In this document: positions 18,280-27,875 of the stretch, piece by piece | How the letters are laid out: each line of letters starts with the position of its first letter | Numbering within the stretch: position 1 is the stretch's first letter | Source: Maricaulis sp. | Lineage (GTDB): Bacteria; Pseudomonadota; Alphaproteobacteria; Caulobacterales; Maricaulaceae | Reading direction: 5' to 3' | NCBI RefSeq assembly: GCF_030149515.1 | Contig: NZ_JASBRI010000022.1 | Span: forward strand, 1-64,000 | Length of the DNA stretch: 64,000 bases | Translations under genes and position numbers: made by a program | The notes under the pieces: model-generated | The model's input: only the letters and a program-made list of their open reading frames with translations | Database searches by the model: none | What the model was told of the DNA's origin: nothing

Positions 18280-18800
18280 TGGGTGCTGAAACAAGGTCCC
18301 TGGGCTTTGCCGTCATGACCGTGTCGGACAGCCGCGACGAAACCACCGACAAGACCGGCCCCTGGCTGCGCGAGCGCATCGCCGAGGCCCGGCACCATGT
18401 TGTCGATCATGCCCTGGTCACCGACGAAGTCGCTGCCATCCGGACGCGCTGCGAAACCTGGATTGCCGATGACCGCATCGCCGCCATCATCACGACGGGC
18501 GGGACGGGCCTGACCGGCCGCGATGTCACACCGGAAGCCGTACGCCCGCTCTTCGACAAGGAGATCGACGGATTTTCCGCCGTTTTCCACATGGTCAGTT
18601 TCAAATCGGTGGGCGTTTCCACACTGCAGTCGCGCGCGCTGGCCGGCATTGCGCGCGGCACCTATATTTTTGCCATTCCCGGTTCGACCGGGGCCGTGAA
18701 GGACGCCTGGGACGAGGTGCTGCGTCATGAATTCGATCCGGCACACCGCCCCTGCAACCTGGTTGAACTGATGCCCCGCCTGACGGAAACCAAGGCATGA
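18279..18800 (+). CDS. moaB: Molybdopterin adenylyltransferase-like protein MoaB
   Basis: The 173-residue product belongs to the MoaB/MogA fold. These proteins adenylylate molybdopterin before Mo insertion in organisms where they act as MogA; E. coli MoaB itself is inactive. Visible motifs are [15 protein letters not shown] and I-P-G-S-T-G-A-V-K. With no separate mogA in the operon, this copy is probably the functional adenylyltransferase. Its ATG overlaps the moaE stop. Confidence 0.9.
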   Translation: MGAETRSLGFAVMTVSDSRDETTDKTGPWLRERIAEARHHVVDHALVTDEVAAIRTRCETWIADDRIAAIITTGGTGLTGRDVTPEAVRPLFDKEIDGFSAVFHMVSFKSVGVSTLQSRALAGIARGTYIFAIPGSTGAVKDAWDEVLRHEFDPAHRPCNLVELMPRLTETKA

Positions 18801-19282
18801 GCGCCCTGACCCACCAGGACGAGGACGGCCGGGTTCGCATGGTCGATGTCGGCGACAAGGCGGTCACCCGCCGGAACGCGGTCGCTACAGCGAAAGTGCA
18901 CATGAATACAGAGGCTTTCGAGGCCGTGCGTGACGGGTCCGGCCCCAAGGGCGACGCCCAGAAGACGGCGGAGCTGGCCGGTATCATGGCCGCCAAACGC
19001 ACCGCCGACCTGATCCCGCTTTGCCACCCCCTGCCGCTGACCAAAGCGCGTGTCGCCATCGAACCTGCCGGCAAGGGCGTGTTCGAAATCCGGGCCGAAG
19101 TGACAACCGACGGCAAGACCGGAGTGGAAATGGAAGCGCTCACGGCCGCCTCGGTAGCCGCGCTCACCCTCTACGACATGGCCAAGGCACTGGATAAGGC
19201 GATGCGCATCACCGATGTGCAGCTGGAGGAGAAAAGCGGCGGCCGCTCGGGCGACTACCGGCGACCGGCAGGCGACGCATGA
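18797..19282 (+). CDS. moaC: Cyclic pyranopterin monophosphate synthase MoaC
   Basis: MoaC converts the MoaA product to cyclic pyranopterin monophosphate. The 161-residue protein carries [32 protein letters not shown] and G-V-E-M-E-A-L, which cover its catalytic Lys and His/Asp residues. ATGA overlaps at both ends couple it to moaB and moeA. Confidence 0.97.
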   Translation: MSALTHQDEDGRVRMVDVGDKAVTRRNAVATAKVHMNTEAFEAVRDGSGPKGDAQKTAELAGIMAAKRTADLIPLCHPLPLTKARVAIEPAGKGVFEIRAEVTTDGKTGVEMEALTAASVAALTLYDMAKALDKAMRITDVQLEEKSGGRSGDYRRPAGDA

Positions 19283-20463
19283 TCCCCCTCGACGACGCCC
19301 TGGCGCGCATTTCCGCCGCGCTCGATCCGCTGGACAGCGAGACCGTGGCCCTGGCAGATTGCGCCGGACGTGTTCTGGTGAAGGACCTGACCGCCCGGCT
19401 TACCCAGCCGCCCTTTGCGGCGTCCGCCATGGATGGCTATGCCGTGCATGCCTCCGATCTCACCGGCGAAACGGTCACGTTGACTCTCGCCGGCGAATCC
19501 GCGGCCGGGCATTTGTTCGAACACGCGCTGGAACCGGGCACGGCGATCCGCATCTCCACCGGCGCCGCCCTGCCGCCCGGGGCGAACCAGGTCGTAATCC
19601 AGGAGAATGTGACGCTCACCGGCGACACCATTCGCACTTCGCAACCGCCTCGCCCGCTCGCCCATATCCGCCCTACCGGCCAGGATTTTGCGCGCGGTGA
19701 CGTGCTCCTGCGCCAGGGCAGCCGGATAACGCCGGAAGCGGTCTCGCTGGCGGCGAGTGCGGGCGTGGCAGATGTCAGCGTGTGCCGGCGGCCCCGCATC
19801 GGCCTGCTCGCCTCGGGCGACGAACTGGTCGAGCCGGGAAAGACGCCGGGTCCGGGCCAGATCGTCAATTCCATCGCCATCGGCCTCGCAGGCCTTGCCG
19901 GACAGTGGGGTGGCGAGACGGCCTATCTCGGCATCGTCCGCGACGATCCGGCCGATATCGGCCGCAAGCTGGACTCGGCGAAAAATCTGGACCTGTTGGT
20001 CACGATCGGCGGTGCCTCCGTGGGCGATCACGATCATTTCCGCACCGTCTTCCACGAACGCGGCGGCGCGCTCGACTTCGGGAAGATCGCCGTGAAGCCC
20101 GGCAAGCCGACCTGGTTCGGCGCCCTGGACGGCACACCGGTTCTCGGCCTGCCGGGCAATCCGGTCTCCGCCTTCGTGATGGCACGCCTGGTGCTGCGTC
20201 ATGCGCTCTGCCGCCTGCTCGGACAGCCGCCGGCCACCATATTCGCCCGCGCCCGCCTGGCGGTGCCCTTACCGGAGAACGGCCCGCGCGAAACCTATTT
20301 GCGCGCGACGCGCAATCCGCAAACCGGCGATGTCGCGCCGGTCGCCCGCCAGGATTCCTCGGTGATGTCGGCGCTTGTCGAAGCCGATGTGCTGATCCGG
20401 CGGCCAGCGAATGCGCCCGCAGTCGAGGCAGGCGAACGCGTGGTTACGGTCGTGCTGGATTGA
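19279..20463 (+). CDS. moeA: Molybdopterin molybdenumtransferase MoeA
   Basis: MoeA inserts molybdate into adenylylated molybdopterin. The 394-residue length is typical. Motifs include [28 protein letters not shown] (with the catalytic Asp) and G-L-P-G-N-P-V-S-A. It is the last gene of the operon; no mobA or molybdoenzyme gene is in the window. Confidence 0.97.
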   Translation: MIPLDDALARISAALDPLDSETVALADCAGRVLVKDLTARLTQPPFAASAMDGYAVHASDLTGETVTLTLAGESAAGHLFEHALEPGTAIRISTGAALPPGANQVVIQENVTLTGDTIRTSQPPRPLAHIRPTGQDFARGDVLLRQGSRITPEAVSLAASAGVADVSVCRRPRIGLLASGDELVEPGKTPGPGQIVNSIAIGLAGLAGQWGGETAYLGIVRDDPADIGRKLDSAKNLDLLVTIGGASVGDHDHFRTVFHERGGALDFGKIAVKPGKPTWFGALDGTPVLGLPGNPVSAFVMARLVLRHALCRLLGQPPATIFARARLAVPLPENGPRETYLRATRNPQTGDVAPVARQDSSVMSALVEADVLIRRPANAPAVEAGERVVTVVLD

Positions 20464-20698
20464 GAGTGTCAGACTGACGCGTTCACGCGGTCACCCGGCC
20501 GAGTGAAGGCAGACCACCGGTCGAGACTACGCGGCAGGTACACACACCGGTGCATCCGCCTGCTGCGATAAAGCGCCCAGGCGTCGCCCGGCCGGGGAAA
20601 TGCGCCTGCACGAAGCGACCCTGCCACCAAACCGGTTCCCTCCCGCCCTGCAAATGTTCTAGCCTGCGCCAACCGGGGGTTCAGGAGAGGTCATCCGC

Positions 20699-23191
20699 AT
20701 GAATACGAAGAGGCTTTGGCGCGCCGCAGGCGGTGCGATCGCCGTTCTGCTGACCGGCGGAATCGCCGCAGCGCAGACCTGGGAGGACAGCATTGCAGGG
20801 CTGGAACGCCGCGACGGGTTCGTGCCACTGCAGATCGATGCCGAGGACGGTCGGGTTCTCGCAGAGCTGACGCAGCAGGCCGACGGGTCTCTGGGCCGGA
20901 TGATCTATACCGCACGGCTGACGTCCGGCCTCGGTTCCAACCCGGTCGGCCTCGATCGCGGCCTGGGCACACGTTCACAGATCCTGCGCTTCTTCCGGGT
21001 CAATGACCGCGTCTTCGCCGAATTCGAGAATACCGGCTACCGCGCAATCGGGGCGGATGAGGACGAGGCGCGTGCCACACGCCAGTCCTTCGCCCGGTCG
21101 GTGATCTGGAGCACCGGCATCGTCGCGGAGACAGACGGCCGGGTCCTCATCGACCTGTCCGGCTTCCTGACCCGCGATCCGGTCGGCACGGCATCCCAAT
21201 TGTCCGACACCGACCAGGGCTCCTTCACGGTGGATCCAGATCGCAGCGCTCCGCTGACAGATGCCGCGCTGTCCTTTCCGCAGAATGTCGAAATCGACGC
21301 CCTTCTGACCCTGCAGTCCGGCGATCCCGGTTCCGAGGTGCAAGCCGTGGCGGCCGATCCGCGTTCGGTAACACTGACCGTGCACCATTCCTTCGTCGCC
21401 CTGCCCGAACCGGGCTATGAAATCCGCGAGGCGGACGACCGCTCGGGTGCGATCACCATGGATTTCTACGACATGGCGGCCCCGCTCGACGCTCCCGTGC
21501 GCCGCGCCTACGCCATCCGGCACCGGCTGGAGCGGGTCGATCCGGCCGCGCAAAGCGGCCCGGTCGTCGAGCCCATCGTGTATTATCTCGACCGCGGCAC
21601 ACCGCCCCTGATCCGCGACGCGCTGATCGAAGGAGCGAACTGGTGGGCCCAGGCTTTCGAGGCGGCCGGCTATGAAAACGCGTTCCGGGTCGAACTTCTG
21701 CCCGAAGGCGCACATCCGCTGGACGTGCGTTACAATATTATCCAGTGGGTCCACCGCCAGACCCGCGGCTGGTCCTACGGTGCCTCGGTGATCGATCCGC
21801 GTACCGGCGAGATCATCAAGGGACACGTGATCCTGGGCAGCCAGCGTGTGCGTCAGGACCGGATGATCTTCGAAGGCCTGCTGGGCACGTCCGGCACCGG
21901 TACCGGTGCAGCGGACGATCCGCTGGAGCTGGCGCTGGCGCGCATCCGCCAGCTCTCGGCTCACGAGGTCGGGCACACGATCGGCCTGGCCCACAATTTT
22001 GCCGCCAGCATTTCCGACCGCGCCTCGGTGATGGACTATCCCGCTCCGCTGGTCACCCTGGCCGCCGATGGCGGTATCGATGTTTCCCGCGCCTACGACA
22101 CGGATATCGGGGAATGGGACAGCGTGGCCATCCGCTGGCTCTATGGCGAATACGGCGAGGGAGAAGACGAAGCGGACGCCCTCGACGCCATTCTGGCCGA
22201 AGCCCGAAGGAACGGGCTCGTCTACATCACCGACAGGCATGCCCGGGGCAATGACAGCGCCCATCCGCTGGCCAACCTGTGGGACAATGGATCCGATCCG
22301 GTCGCCATGCTGAACGAGACGATGGCCGTGCGCCGCACCGCCCTCGACGGTTTCGGACCGCGCGTACTGGCGCGAGGCGAGCCGCTGAGTGCGCTGCGCG
22401 ACGTGTTTTCGCCGATCTATCTCTATCACCGCTACCAGGTGGAGGCAGCGGCCAAGACCATCGGTGGCATCGTTTTCAACTATGAACTCAATACCGGCTC
22501 GCCGTCCGGTCTCGCCCCGGTGGCACCGGCCGATCAGCGCCGGGCCCTCGACGCCCTGCTCGCCACGCTCGACCCGGCTGCCCTCGATATTGCCGACAAC
22601 ACGCTGGCGCTGATGGCCCCCTCGCCCTTCGCCGACTATGACGCGGCCGCGACGCGCGAGCTGTTCCGCTCTCCCGCCTATCCGGCGTTCAGCCGCACGG
22701 CCGCCGCAGGCGCGGCTGCGCGGATCACCCTGGAAGCGACCCTGTCGCCGGGGCGATTAGCCCGCCTGGCCGACCAGTCGGCCCGAGACAGCGAACAGGT
22801 TTCGCCGGAGGAGGTTTTCGACCTGTTCGAACGCCATGTCTTCGATGCCCCGCGAGGCGAGGCGCACCGCCTGCGCCCTGTCCGCCAGGCCGTGCAGGCT
22901 GAGTATGCCGCGCAGCTGCTCGATCTCGTCGCCGGAGCTTCGCCCACCGTATCGGGTCTGGCCCGACAGCGCCTGGAACGCCTGGCGGCCCAAACCCCGT
23001 CGCGGCGCGACACCGGACCCGATGCCGCCCACCGCCTCTGGCTCTCCCGCGCCATTGACGCCGGGCTGGACCGGATCGACCGCGGCGAGACACCCGAACT
23101 GACCGATACGCCCATTCCGCCGGGCAGCCCGATCGGAGCCGACAGCTGCTGGCATTGTGACAGCGCTACGCTTCTGGGACTGCAGCGGTGA
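20699..23191 (+). CDS. Exported zinc-dependent metalloprotease (DUF5117/DUF4953-type)
   Basis: The 830-residue protein has a Sec signal peptide (about 1-25, cut after AAA or AQ). A large beta-rich N-terminal region follows, then a zincin domain with H422-E-V-G-H-T-I-G-L-A-H-N, the extended HExxHxxGxxH-type site of metzincins. The family is exported in Bacteroidetes and proteobacteria and its natural substrate is not established. The sequence after the catalytic site is helical, as in the DUF4953 family. The stop overlaps the GTG start of the next gene, so the pair is co-translated. Confidence 0.85.
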   Translation: MNTKRLWRAAGGAIAVLLTGGIAAAQTWEDSIAGLERRDGFVPLQIDAEDGRVLAELTQQADGSLGRMIYTARLTSGLGSNPVGLDRGLGTRSQILRFFRVNDRVFAEFENTGYRAIGADEDEARATRQSFARSVIWSTGIVAETDGRVLIDLSGFLTRDPVGTASQLSDTDQGSFTVDPDRSAPLTDAALSFPQNVEIDALLTLQSGDPGSEVQAVAADPRSVTLTVHHSFVALPEPGYEIREADDRSGAITMDFYDMAAPLDAPVRRAYAIRHRLERVDPAAQSGPVVEPIVYYLDRGTPPLIRDALIEGANWWAQAFEAAGYENAFRVELLPEGAHPLDVRYNIIQWVHRQTRGWSYGASVIDPRTGEIIKGHVILGSQRVRQDRMIFEGLLGTSGTGTGAADDPLELALARIRQLSAHEVGHTIGLAHNFAASISDRASVMDYPAPLVTLAADGGIDVSRAYDTDIGEWDSVAIRWLYGEYGEGEDEADALDAILAEARRNGLVYITDRHARGNDSAHPLANLWDNGSDPVAMLNETMAVRRTALDGFGPRVLARGEPLSALRDVFSPIYLYHRYQVEAAAKTIGGIVFNYELNTGSPSGLAPVAPADQRRALDALLATLDPAALDIADNTLALMAPSPFADYDAAATRELFRSPAYPAFSRTAAAGAAARITLEATLSPGRLARLADQSARDSEQVSPEEVFDLFERHVFDAPRGEAHRLRPVRQAVQAEYAAQLLDLVAGASPTVSGLARQRLERLAAQTPSRRDTGPDAAHRLWLSRAIDAGLDRIDRGETPELTDTPIPPGSPIGADSCWHCDSATLLGLQR

Positions 23192-24234
23192 AGCCGCTTG
23201 CCGGCCTGGCTGCGGCGGCGCTGGCCCTGTCGGCCTGTTCCGGTCCGGCCGATCCGCTGGCGGGCATTGTGCTGAGGCAGCAGGACAGCGGCGTTGCCGC
23301 AAGCCTGCGCGGTCTGGCCGTCGTGGATGCACAGACCGCCTGGATCGGCGCGCCGGACGGTCAGGTTTTGCGCACCGTGGATGGTGGCGAACACTGGACA
23401 GTGTCGCGGATTCCCGGTGCGGAAGGACTGGATCTGCGCTCGGTGCATGCCTTTTCCGCCGCGCATGCCCTGTTCTTCACCGCCGGCCAGCCCGCCCGGC
23501 TTTACGTCACGCATGACGGTGGCGCGCAATTCGACCTGGTCTGGGAAGACCCTTCGGGCGAGGCCTTTTTCGACACGCTGGAATTCTGGAATGACCGGAT
23601 CGGCCTGGCCTTTTCCGATCCGGTGGACGGCGCCTTTATGGTCCTCATGAGCGAAGATGGCGGGGCTAGTTGGCAGCGGGTTCGCGGCCTGCCCGACCCG
23701 CTGGGCGGCGAGGCCGGCTTTGCCGCGTCGGATACTTCGGTCGCGCTGGCGCCCGATGGATGCGCCTTCATCGGTACCGGCGGGGCCGCAACCGCCCGCA
23801 TCCTGCGCAGTTGCGATGGAGGCACAGCCTGGCACGCGTTCGAAACGCCGTTGGCCAGTGGTTCGCCCGGCGCCGGCATCTTCTCGCTCGCGTGGACGGG
23901 TGAACGCCTGATTGCCGCCGGCGGCGACTATCAGAATCCGGACGCCAGGACGGGCACGCTGGCCTGGTCGGACGATGGCGGGCAGAGCTGGCAATCCGCG
24001 CTGGAACCGCCGGGCGGTTACCGCTCCGCCGTTGCTGTCCTGCCGACCGATCCGCCGGCCCTGATTGCCACCGGTCCGACGGGTACCGACATTTCACGCA
24101 ATGGCGGGGAGATCTGGATTGCCTGGGAAGCCTTGCCGGGCCATCACGCCATCCGGTTCGCACCGGACGGCCATGCAGGCTGGGCGGTGGGGTCCGGGGG
24201 ACGGATCACACGGATCGAGATCGCGGACGATTAG
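23188..24234 (+). CDS. BNR/Ycf48-like beta-propeller lipoprotein
   Basis: The 348-residue protein begins with a lipoprotein signal peptide with lipobox L-S-A-C (Cys at about 16). It contains repeated Asp-box blades such as T-V-D-G-G-E-H-W, M-S-E-D-G-G-A-S-W, S-C-D-G-G-T-A-W and W-S-D-D-G-G-Q-S-W. These resemble the Ycf48/HCF136 and sialidase-like propellers, though the catalytic residues of sialidases are not evident. A role as a binding or assembly protein on the outer membrane is inferred. The start is GTG, overlapping the protease stop as GTGA. Confidence 0.8.
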   Translation: MKPLAGLAAAALALSACSGPADPLAGIVLRQQDSGVAASLRGLAVVDAQTAWIGAPDGQVLRTVDGGEHWTVSRIPGAEGLDLRSVHAFSAAHALFFTAGQPARLYVTHDGGAQFDLVWEDPSGEAFFDTLEFWNDRIGLAFSDPVDGAFMVLMSEDGGASWQRVRGLPDPLGGEAGFAASDTSVALAPDGCAFIGTGGAATARILRSCDGGTAWHAFETPLASGSPGAGIFSLAWTGERLIAAGGDYQNPDARTGTLAWSDDGGQSWQSALEPPGGYRSAVAVLPTDPPALIATGPTGTDISRNGGEIWIAWEALPGHHAIRFAPDGHAGWAVGSGGRITRIEIADD

Positions 24235-24242
24235 ACAGAATT

Positions 24243-24273
24243 GTCCGGGCCCGGCGCAGGGCCGGACCCGGAC
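24243..24273. terminator. Bidirectional terminator-like hairpin
   Basis: Two 13-nt arms, GTCCGGGCCCGGC and GCCGGACCCGGAC, pair with one mismatch around a 5-nt loop. The hairpin lies between the convergent propeller and porin genes. T tracts are weak on both strands. Confidence 0.6.
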
Positions 24274-24314
24274 AGCACACGCCACGCGATCAGGGGATCC
24301 TGACGGAGACGGTA

Positions 24315-24980
24315 TCAACCCCCGAAGGACTGCGATACGGTGGCGAAGATACCGTCATCGCCGCCGTCCGAGGCGTTGTAGTAGCGGATATCCCAGCCGA
24401 CATTCTCGAACATCGTGCCGGACAGGCCGACCTGATAGTCTTCATAATCGGCGGAAGAGAGGTCGTCGAACCGGCTGGCGCCGACGCGGGCATCGATGCT
24501 GACACCGGCGCCCAGTTCCAGCGCGGCACCGGTGGAAACATACCAGCCCGGTCCGATCTCGCCGTAGAATTCCGGGGAATAGGCTACATCGATATCCCAG
24601 GCGACCGGGCCGAAGGACCGGCTGAGATCGCCATAGACTTCGACGAAATTCTGCCCGTCCGGGCTATCAGGATAGGCATAGTAGATAGCGCCGACATCGA
24701 AACCGAAACCGCCGGCCTCCCAGCTATATCCACCATAAATGTCGAGCTCCATCGTGGTGTCGTCGGAAAAGTCGACGCTGGAGCCCCAGATACCAGCATA
24801 AAGCCCTTCCTCCGAGGTGACGTCGAAGCCGCCGGAGACGGCCGGACCGTCGCCGGTCTGGGAAATGCCGCGGAAGACATAATTGGTGGTCAGGGCGACA
24901 TTGCCCTCGACCGATTGTGCGGCGACCGGTGCCGTGAGGGCGCCGAGGGCCAGGGCGAGTGTCAGATACTTGGCTTTCAT
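24315..24980 (-). CDS. TorF family putative outer-membrane porin
   Basis: The 221-residue protein has a signal peptide (cut after VAAQ). It then consists of short amphipathic strands rich in Tyr, Gly and Asp, ending in an aromatic C-terminal strand, V-S-Q-S-F-G-G. The opening N-V-A-L-T-T-N-Y-V-F-R-G-I-S-Q-T is the signature of the TorF/DUF of gammaproteobacterial-type porin family. It is thought to form a small beta barrel; the solute is unknown. GGAG lies 8 bp upstream of ATG 24980. It sits downstream of amt on the same strand and may aid ammonium or nitrogen uptake; that is a guess from context. Confidence 0.8.
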   Translation of the reverse strand: MKAKYLTLALALGALTAPVAAQSVEGNVALTTNYVFRGISQTGDGPAVSGGFDVTSEEGLYAGIWGSSVDFSDDTTMELDIYGGYSWEAGGFGFDVGAIYYAYPDSPDGQNFVEVYGDLSRSFGPVAWDIDVAYSPEFYGEIGPGWYVSTGAALELGAGVSIDARVGASRFDDLSSADYEDYQVGLSGTMFENVGWDIRYYNASDGGDDGIFATVSQSFGG

Positions 24981-25214
24981 CACTTTACTCCTTCGTTGAT
25001 TTCTGCGTCCCGCTTACGCGGTGCCTCCGGGGGCGGGAGCGCAGCCCTTCTGTTGCGCGCAGGCTGACCGGCGCGGATTTCATGTTCCGGCCCGGGCTGG
25101 GTTGGGACTTGCGTGTCCAGCCACGTTCCGGGTCTTGGGGTTTGCTTGGACCGGCCCCGGGCTGGCCGGCCGGCGCCTCTGCCACGGGGGCAGGCGCGCC
25201 GGCCGTCATCCCCG

Positions 25215-26567
25215 CTATTCGGCCGGGGCCGCGGGCTTTCCCGGATCGATCGCGGCGAAGATGGACCCTGCCGGATGACCGAGTTCGGACAGATCGCCGC
25301 CGACATTTTCCGCATCGGGCGAAAGGCGGATGCCCAGGGTGATCTTGAGGATCAGCCAGACCGCGAAGGAGGCGATGAACACGAAGGCGCCGATCGCTCC
25401 CACACCCACCGCCTGGCCGAAAAAGCTGGCGTCGGAATTTGTCAGCGGGACCGCCATCGTGCCCCAGATCCCGGCGAAGAGGTGCACCGGGATGGCGCCG
25501 ACCACGTCGTCAATCCGTGCAGCCTCGAGGAATTTGGCCCCGAAAGTGGCGATCACGGCGCCCACGGCACCGATGCCGATGGCTTGCATGATCGTGGGGG
25601 TGAGCGGTTCCGCGGTGATTGACACCAGGCCGGCCAGGGCGCCGTTGAGGCAGTAGGCGAGGTTGGCCTTGCCGCCGCCCAGGAAGAGCGAGAGCAGATA
25701 GGCGGTCACCACGCCCGCAGCGGCGGCCATATTGGTATTGGCGAAGATCTGCGAGATCGCCACCGCATCCGCCGCAGAACCCATGGCCAGCTGGGACGCA
25801 CCATTAAAGCCGAACCAGCCGAACCAGAGGATGAATGTGCCAAGCGTCGCCAGCGGCAGCGACGACGGCACCATCGGCGTGGCATTCGGCCCGAAACGCC
25901 CCGAACGAGCGCCCAGCAGGATTGCGCCGGCCAGGGCAGCCCAGCCGCCCGTGGAGTGGACCAGGGTGGAACCGGCGAAATCGGAGAAGCCGAACTGGGC
26001 GTCCAGCCAGCCGCCGCCCCATTCCCAGGAACCCTGGATCGGATAGATCACGCCGGTCAGGACGACCACGAAGATGAAAAACGAGCCCAGCTTGACGCGT
26101 TCCGCGATGGTGCCCGACACGATGGACGCCGCCGTCGCCACGAAGACCATCTGGAAGAACCAGTCCGACGCTGCGGCATACCCCGTATCGAGGGCGATCT
26201 CGGTATCGCCGGCCAGTTCCGACGGAGCCCAGATCTCCGGCATGCCGAACCAGGGAGTCTGGCCGCCATACATGATCTGATAGCCGATCGCATAGAACAT
26301 GATCCCGGCGATCGAATAGAGCGCGATATTCTTCAGACAGATGGCTGCGGCGTGCTTGGTGCGCACAAAGCCTACTTCCAGCATCGCGAAGCCGGCGGCC
26401 ATCAGCATCACCAGGAAGCCACCGATCAGGAAAAGCAGTGTGTTGAAGACAAAGGCGGTTTCCTCGGAAACCTCGGCATTGGCGGGTCCGGCGATCAATG
26501 CCCCCGCCGCGAGCGCGAGCAATGCGCCTCCCATCAGTCTCTTCCGCAAATGTGTCGTGCCAATCAT
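25215..26567 (-). CDS. amt: Ammonium transporter Amt
   Basis: The 450-residue inner-membrane channel has a cleavable signal (residues 1-32, ending ANA) and about 11 membrane segments. Diagnostic stretches are M-L-E-V-G-F-V-R-T-K-H, F-F-Q-M-V-F-V-A-T-A-A, the W-G-G-G-W region and D-D-V-V-G-A-I-P-V-H-L-F-A-G-I-W-G-T with the pore His. ATG 26567 is preferred; a longer frame to 26747 has no family match. The usual partner glnK is not adjacent. A cytosolic tail of about 40 residues rich in Pro/Ala closes the chain. Confidence 0.95.
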   Translation of the reverse strand: MIGTTHLRKRLMGGALLALAAGALIAGPANAEVSEETAFVFNTLLFLIGGFLVMLMAAGFAMLEVGFVRTKHAAAICLKNIALYSIAGIMFYAIGYQIMYGGQTPWFGMPEIWAPSELAGDTEIALDTGYAAASDWFFQMVFVATAASIVSGTIAERVKLGSFFIFVVVLTGVIYPIQGSWEWGGGWLDAQFGFSDFAGSTLVHSTGGWAALAGAILLGARSGRFGPNATPMVPSSLPLATLGTFILWFGWFGFNGASQLAMGSAADAVAISQIFANTNMAAAAGVVTAYLLSLFLGGGKANLAYCLNGALAGLVSITAEPLTPTIMQAIGIGAVGAVIATFGAKFLEAARIDDVVGAIPVHLFAGIWGTMAVPLTNSDASFFGQAVGVGAIGAFVFIASFAVWLILKITLGIRLSPDAENVGGDLSELGHPAGSIFAAIDPGKPAAPAE

Positions 26568-27121
26568 TGGGGTCCCCCGCTCTGGCAATTTGCCCTTTGG
26601 ACCTCCGGTGCCGAACGCGCACCGTCGGTGAGGCCACCCCATCCGGGCGGCCCGCTTGTTTCTGAAAGGATCGGGATTTGCGCACGATGATTGCACGCAT
26701 TGCGGAACGCCTGTTCCGGCGACCAACACCTGATCCACGCCGCACACTGGCGACGGCGGATCCCATCAAGGCGCTCTGTGACCGGCTGCGTTTGCGCAGC
26801 TCTTGGTATGACGACCTTATGACATTCCATGCTGCAGCGCAACATTTTTCTTGAATGCCATACTCTCCGGAAATTTTGACCACCTGAAGCCGCCAATCTG
26901 GCGTTGGGCGCAAAATAATTCCGCCCTGCGAAAAGAGCTGACGTCGGCCGCCCGTCAGCAGTTCAATCCACAGAGTCGCGACATGATCGGATGCCGCACA
27001 CAAATCTTGCGGCGCCAGCGCAAAGAACCGTCAACCCGATTTCTGCAATATTTTACCCCGGCACTGCGTGTGCCCGAAATTGAGACAGGCTGCTCGATAA
27101 TCGTGCAAGGTGAATGTGGGG
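26568..27121. other. Non-coding region upstream of amt
   Basis: This 554-bp stretch has no supportable gene. It holds a perfect inverted repeat CGGAAC-GCCT-GTTCCG (26703-26718) and an A/T-richer stretch near 26830-26930, where an amt promoter may lie. No sigma-54 promoter with correct GG-GC spacing was found. Confidence 0.4.
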
Positions 27122-27499
27122 TCAGTTCGACGGGTCGCGCGGACCATGCGGGCGGGTCAGGATGAAGGTCGCTGCCGCGACCATCACGATGGACTGGACC
27201 AGGATAATCTGCAATTTCAGACCGAGCGCGACACTGAGCGCGAGGGCAGCGGTCATCGCTGTCATGGCAAGCCATTTCGAGCGCCGGTCGATACTGCCGT
27301 GATCGCGCCAGTTGCGGATAACCGGGCCGAATTGCCGGTGCTCCAGCAGCCAGGCGTGCAGGCGCGGGGAGCTGCGCGCGAAGGCAAACAGCGCCAGGAG
27401 GAGAAAGGGTGTTGTCGGCAAAAGCGGCAGCGCGGCGCCGGCAACGGCCAGCCCGACACACAGATACCCCGATCCAAGCCACATCATCCGTCTGATCAT
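27122..27499 (-). CDS. DUF454 (YbaN-like) inner-membrane protein
   Basis: The 125-residue protein has four hydrophobic helices and the family signature G-A-A-L-P-L-L-P-T-T-P-F-L-L-L-A-L-F-A-F-A-R-S-S-P. R-N-W-R-D-H-G follows further along. Function is unknown; E. coli ybaN is linked to priC in gene order only. ATG 27499 starts just before the first helix. It diverges from the branched-chain amino-acid operon. Confidence 0.85.
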   Translation of the reverse strand: MIRRMMWLGSGYLCVGLAVAGAALPLLPTTPFLLLALFAFARSSPRLHAWLLEHRQFGPVIRNWRDHGSIDRRSKWLAMTAMTAALALSVALGLKLQIILVQSIVMVAAATFILTRPHGPRDPSN

Positions 27500-27689
27500 G
27501 CCGCAGCATAGCCCGGCAAGACCCGATTGGCGCCTTGAAATATGCAGATTCCGCCTCTGACGCAGAGGTGTTTTATTGCGATGACTGACCCGTAGGCGCG
27601 ATCTTGTGCAGAATTTTTCCAATATGGGGTTGCCAACCCGAAAAACTGCGGTCACGCTGCAGCGCAATAGGAAACAGGACAGACCTGAC

Positions 27690-27833
27690 ATGCCGACCAA
27701 CACGATCACCCTGCCGGTCCTGCCGGCCGCCGCCATCGAAGGCGCGCGGGTGATCTCGCTCGGCCTCCTTCTTCTCGTACTCGTACTTATTATCACCCCC
27801 ATAACGGGAGTGGCGCTCGCGCCTGCCAGCTAG
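27690..27833 (+). CDS. Branched-chain amino-acid leader peptide (attenuator)
   Basis: This 47-residue open frame lies between the DUF454 gene and ilvD. It contains a dense run of regulatory codons, L-L-L-L-V-L-V-L-I-I (27765-27794), with further Ile and Val codons on both sides. Such a run directly upstream of a terminator and an ilv/leu operon is the hallmark of ribosome-mediated attenuation, as in ilvB, ilvG and leu leaders. GGAAACAGGA upstream can serve as ribosome-binding site. An in-frame upstream ATG at 27606 exists but is not needed. The stop TAG at 27831 is 22 nt before the terminator stem. Confidence 0.85.
   Translation: MPTNTITLPVLPAAAIEGARVISLGLLLLVLVLIITPITGVALAPAS
27794..27812 (+). 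promoter_or_regulatory. Attenuator pause hairpin (segments 1:2)
   Basis: CAC-C-CCC and GGG-A-GTG pair around the 5-nt loop ATAAC, with one mismatch. The hairpin abuts the end of the Leu/Val/Ile codon run, so a ribosome stalled there would prevent it from forming and free the 3' half for antitermination. Confidence 0.55.
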
Positions 27834-27875
27834 GTAACCAGACCAAACAGGCAGACACGAAAAACCCCGCTCCCG
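27805..27875 (+). promoter_or_regulatory. Antiterminator pairing (segments 2:3)
   Basis: CGGGAGTGG (27805-27813) can pair over nine consecutive positions, with one G-U, with CCGCTCCCG (27867-27875). The latter is the upper part of the left arm of the terminator. The two structures are mutually exclusive, as attenuation requires. Confidence 0.65.

Noticed and set aside
20469..20672. A 67-codon minus-strand frame between moeA and the metalloprotease.
   Set aside because: No ribosome-binding site, an Arg-rich random-looking product, and no family resemblance.
26568..27100. Possible sigma-54/NtrC promoter upstream of amt.
   Set aside because: TGGCA and TTGC words occur but with the wrong spacing between GG and GC.
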